DNA from: Flavipsychrobacter stenotrophus
GTDB taxonomy: Bacteria > Bacteroidota > Bacteroidia > Chitinophagales > Chitinophagaceae
Assembly (NCBI RefSeq): GCF_002954265.1
Contig: NZ_PPSL01000002.1
Span: 124,001 to 188,000 of the forward strand
Length of the DNA stretch: 64,000 bases
Direction: 5' to 3'
Shown here: piece by piece, positions 62,078 through 64,000 of the stretch
Position numbering within the stretch: position 1 is the first letter of the stretch
How the letters are laid out: each line of letters starts with the position of its first letter
Position numbers and translations under genes: made by a program
Notes under the pieces: model-generated
Seen by the model: the letters and a program-made list of their open reading frames with translations, nothing else
Database searches by the model: none
Told to the model about the DNA's origin: nothing

Positions 62078-64000
62078 TTATTCCTTAACCAATCTCTGTG
62101 TTACTTTTTGTTCACCCTGTGTAAGTTCTACCATGTAGATACCTGCGGCGAATGTGCTCAACGGAACGCTTACTGTTCCATTCTGCTGTACGCCCAGATC
62201 CTGATTGTAGATACTCACACCACTGATGTCCATAACACGCACTGTAACCTTTTCTTTCTTACCTGATGTAAAGCTGATCTTAACATCGTCAGTTGTTGGG
62301 TTTGGTGTCATAGTTACTGCAAGTGATTTAACTGCAGCAGGAACATTAGATTTCAATGCCAGTTCGAAACGATCACCCTGTGTGGTCTTATCCTTACCGA
62401 TAGTGAATGGATATTCTGTACCTGCATTCAGATCAACATACTTTTCAAGCAACTTGTCATGAAGAACCAATGAACCACCTGCAGGAACAACTACGTTGTC
62501 GGCACGGATGATGAAGTTTTGCTGGTAGCCACTTGCTATTCCCAGAGGTATCACCTTCTCTGCTACGAACGGACGGCTATCTACTGCAAGGTTCAGATTG
62601 TCGGCAGACTTAGTGTAGAAGTTGAAATCAGCTGCACCCATAGGCTTAGCGGCATCCAGCATTCTGTCGTTTTCATCTGTTGCCTTGTCATTGAAGTTGA
62701 TCTTCAACATATCCCATATGTGGTTCTTCTCGTCATACACACTTAAAGCAGTGTATTGTACAGGAGTCTTATAAAGGTAGTTAGATGTTGAAGCAGACTT
62801 GTCAGACTCAGTAAAGTCAATATGAGCACCATCATGATCAGCCTGTACCTGGATACAAGTGTTAGCCTGTACATAGTAAGGAACTGCTGAACCACCAAGG
62901 TTAACTGATACGAACTGGCCACCAGCACCCATTGCAGGATCGAAGACAAAGAATGCACCACCCATTACCTGTCCTGCTGCTCTAGCATTAAAGATAACCG
63001 TACCCATGTCTACGGGAGAAGCGTACGGATTACCTACCATGTTGAAGCTCTGAAGTGTTGCGGAAACACCCTGTGCCAACGGAATTGAAACGTTACCCTG
63101 ATTTACATTACCCATCATTTTGAATGTTGTAGATGATGGTGTATAAGCACCAGCCCATCCTGCATAACCCAAACCTTCACCCTTAGCACCTCTGAAGAAC
63201 AGACGAATACCCTGTCCCGGATGTACCATGTTAGAATCAGCTGCACCTGCATTGATCTTAGTGAATGGCTTCCAACCCGGATCGTATCCAACAGACGAGT
63301 TACTTACGTAAGGATCAAGTCTGTAAGCAGAAGGCGCATTAGAAGCAGTAGGTCTGAAACCATTTGCTGTACCACCAGGACCAGTAATATCGATATACGG
63401 CTGTAACTGATTCAATAGGATAGTATCGCTGAACGGATGACCGAAGAAACGGTATCTACGGAAACCACCCATTACATACTGGTCAACCTTTACCTTACCT
63501 GATATTACAGCACCTGAAGCAGGTATCTCAGCAATACGTGCAGTAGAGTTGGTGTCTGTTGAGGCCAGCTCAAGGCTATCATTTGTTGTAAGCGTACCTA
63601 CGGTGATAGTGATAGTACTTCCGATAATCATGCGTGAACCTATGTTAATCGTTGCACCATTGCTATTGTTCAATTCCAGGTTGTTGGTAGTACCAATACC
63701 TGTGATTGTCTGAGCAGAAGCACCATTCAAGACAACCTTACCAGCACCAAGTACCTGAGCACTATTGTTATAAGAACCGCCAACTTCAACCTTACCAGAA
63801 CCATCAACAACCAATACACCACCACTGCTAACAGTAAGATTTCTTGTAGTTGCTGTAAAGGCACTTGGTATTACAGGGTTGAATGCAGCTGCCTGAATTG
63901 ATACATCATCAGCAACTGTAGGTACGAAACCACAACTCCAGTTGGTTGTTCTGTTCCACTCAGACTCATGACCTGCACCGCCTGTACCACCTACCCAAGC
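62078..64000 (-). CDS. T9SS surface protein (5' end outside the window)
   Basis: The frame is open from the stop at 62078 to the right edge, giving at least 640 residues; the true start lies beyond 64000. The visible N-terminal part has WNRTTNWSCGFVPTVADDVSI and repeats of the beta-helix kind (VSSGGVLVVDGSGKV, GAGKVVLNG, GTLTTNDSLEL). This arrangement is typical of large Bacteroidota surface proteins. A middle domain contains FRRYRFFGHPFSDTI and MVGNPYASPVDMG. The end is a T9SS type A sorting domain (MTPNPTTDDVKISF, GIYMVELTQGEQKV). Role unknown, with adhesion or surface display likely. A strong terminator follows. Confidence 0.9.
   Translation of the reverse strand, partial: AWVGGTGGAGHESEWNRTTNWSCGFVPTVADDVSIQAAAFNPVIPSAFTATTRNLTVSSGGVLVVDGSGKVEVGGSYNNSAQVLGAGKVVLNGASAQTITGIGTTNNLELNNSNGATINIGSRMIIGSTITITVGTLTTNDSLELASTDTNSTARIAEIPASGAVISGKVKVDQYVMGGFRRYRFFGHPFSDTILLNQLQPYIDITGPGGTANGFRPTASNAPSAYRLDPYVSNSSVGYDPGWKPFTKINAGAADSNMVHPGQGIRLFFRGAKGEGLGYAGWAGAYTPSSTTFKMMGNVNQGNVSIPLAQGVSATLQSFNMVGNPYASPVDMGTVIFNARAAGQVMGGAFFVFDPAMGAGGQFVSVNLGGSAVPYYVQANTCIQVQADHDGAHIDFTESDKSASTSNYLYKTPVQYTALSVYDEKNHIWDMLKINFNDKATDENDRMLDAAKPMGAADFNFYTKSADNLNLAVDSRPFVAEKVIPLGIASGYQQNFIIRADNVVVPAGGSLVLHDKLLEKYVDLNAGTEYPFTIGKDKTTQGDRFELALKSNVPAAVKSLAVTMTPNPTTDDVKISFTSGKKEKVTVRVMDISGVSIYNQDLGVQQNGTVSVPLSTFAAGIYMVELTQGEQKVTQRLVKE

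Overview
The window reads as chromosomal DNA of a Bacteroidota bacterium, most likely from the Chitinophagaceae/Sphingobacteriales side. The sequence evidence is: five secreted proteins with type IX secretion (T9SS) sorting domains, including one gliding-type C-terminal domain; promoters of the Bacteroidota kind (TTTG, about 20 nt, TAnnTTTG) in front of tRNA genes; a DUF4270 lipoprotein beside glmS and panC; and weak or absent Shine-Dalgarno sequences. I see no insertion sequence, phage, integrase, plasmid function or CRISPR array. The gene content is mostly core metabolism and envelope or sensory functions.

Layout. 1-8.1 kb: the tail of an unknown gene, tRNA-Gly(CCC) directly behind a LamG/Ig-like T9SS protein, a beta-CASP metallo-beta-lactamase-fold enzyme, then a three-gene signalling operon (two tandemly duplicated TPR/LytS-type kinases and one LytTR response regulator, joined by ATGA overlaps) and tRNA-Arg(ACG). 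8.1-18.8 kb: rlmH, a 1272-residue repeat adhesin-like protein, icd, deoC, a large T9SS protein, a DinB-fold protein and an EEP-family lipoprotein. 18.9-23.4 kb: a second tandem pair of TPR sensor kinases, this time HisKA type with no regulator beside them. 23.5-34.5 kb: DoxX, SCO, a ChrA-type transporter, a 47-residue membrane peptide coupled to TTG-started pdxH, two unknown exported proteins, an SPFH/flotillin protein, a CYTH protein, a YjbR protein and an ABC transporter. 34.7-41.9 kb: metK, glmS, DUF4270 and a truncated glycogen-synthase-like protein on one strand, divergent from panC, then tdk. 42-49.3 kb: glutamate dehydrogenase with CcmD and CcsA, an S8 protease, YraN, phosphoglucose/phosphomannose isomerase and a ChaN-like protein. 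49.4-56.9 kb: an aromatic catabolism block (hmgA, hppD, paaABCD) running into a membrane desaturase and an MBL-rhodanese fusion. 57.3-64 kb: tcdA and tatD, a GC-rich malic enzyme, tRNA-Gln(TTG), and a T9SS surface protein that runs off the window.

How they work together. HppD and HmgA take tyrosine-derived 4-hydroxyphenylpyruvate to maleylacetoacetate, while PaaABC with the maturation factor PaaD epoxidises phenylacetyl-CoA, so the block handles both routes of phenylalanine/tyrosine carbon. The reductase PaaE is not in the window. Icd, malic enzyme and glutamate dehydrogenase supply NADPH and link carbon to nitrogen. GlmS and the sugar-phosphate isomerase feed cell-envelope precursors. No undescribed system is proven here. 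The best leads are the duplicated TPR kinase pairs, the paaABCD-desaturase-MBL/rhodanese arrangement without paaE, the structured GC-rich leader in front of tatD, the small membrane peptide before pdxH, and the unexplained 366-bp gap before the flotillin gene.
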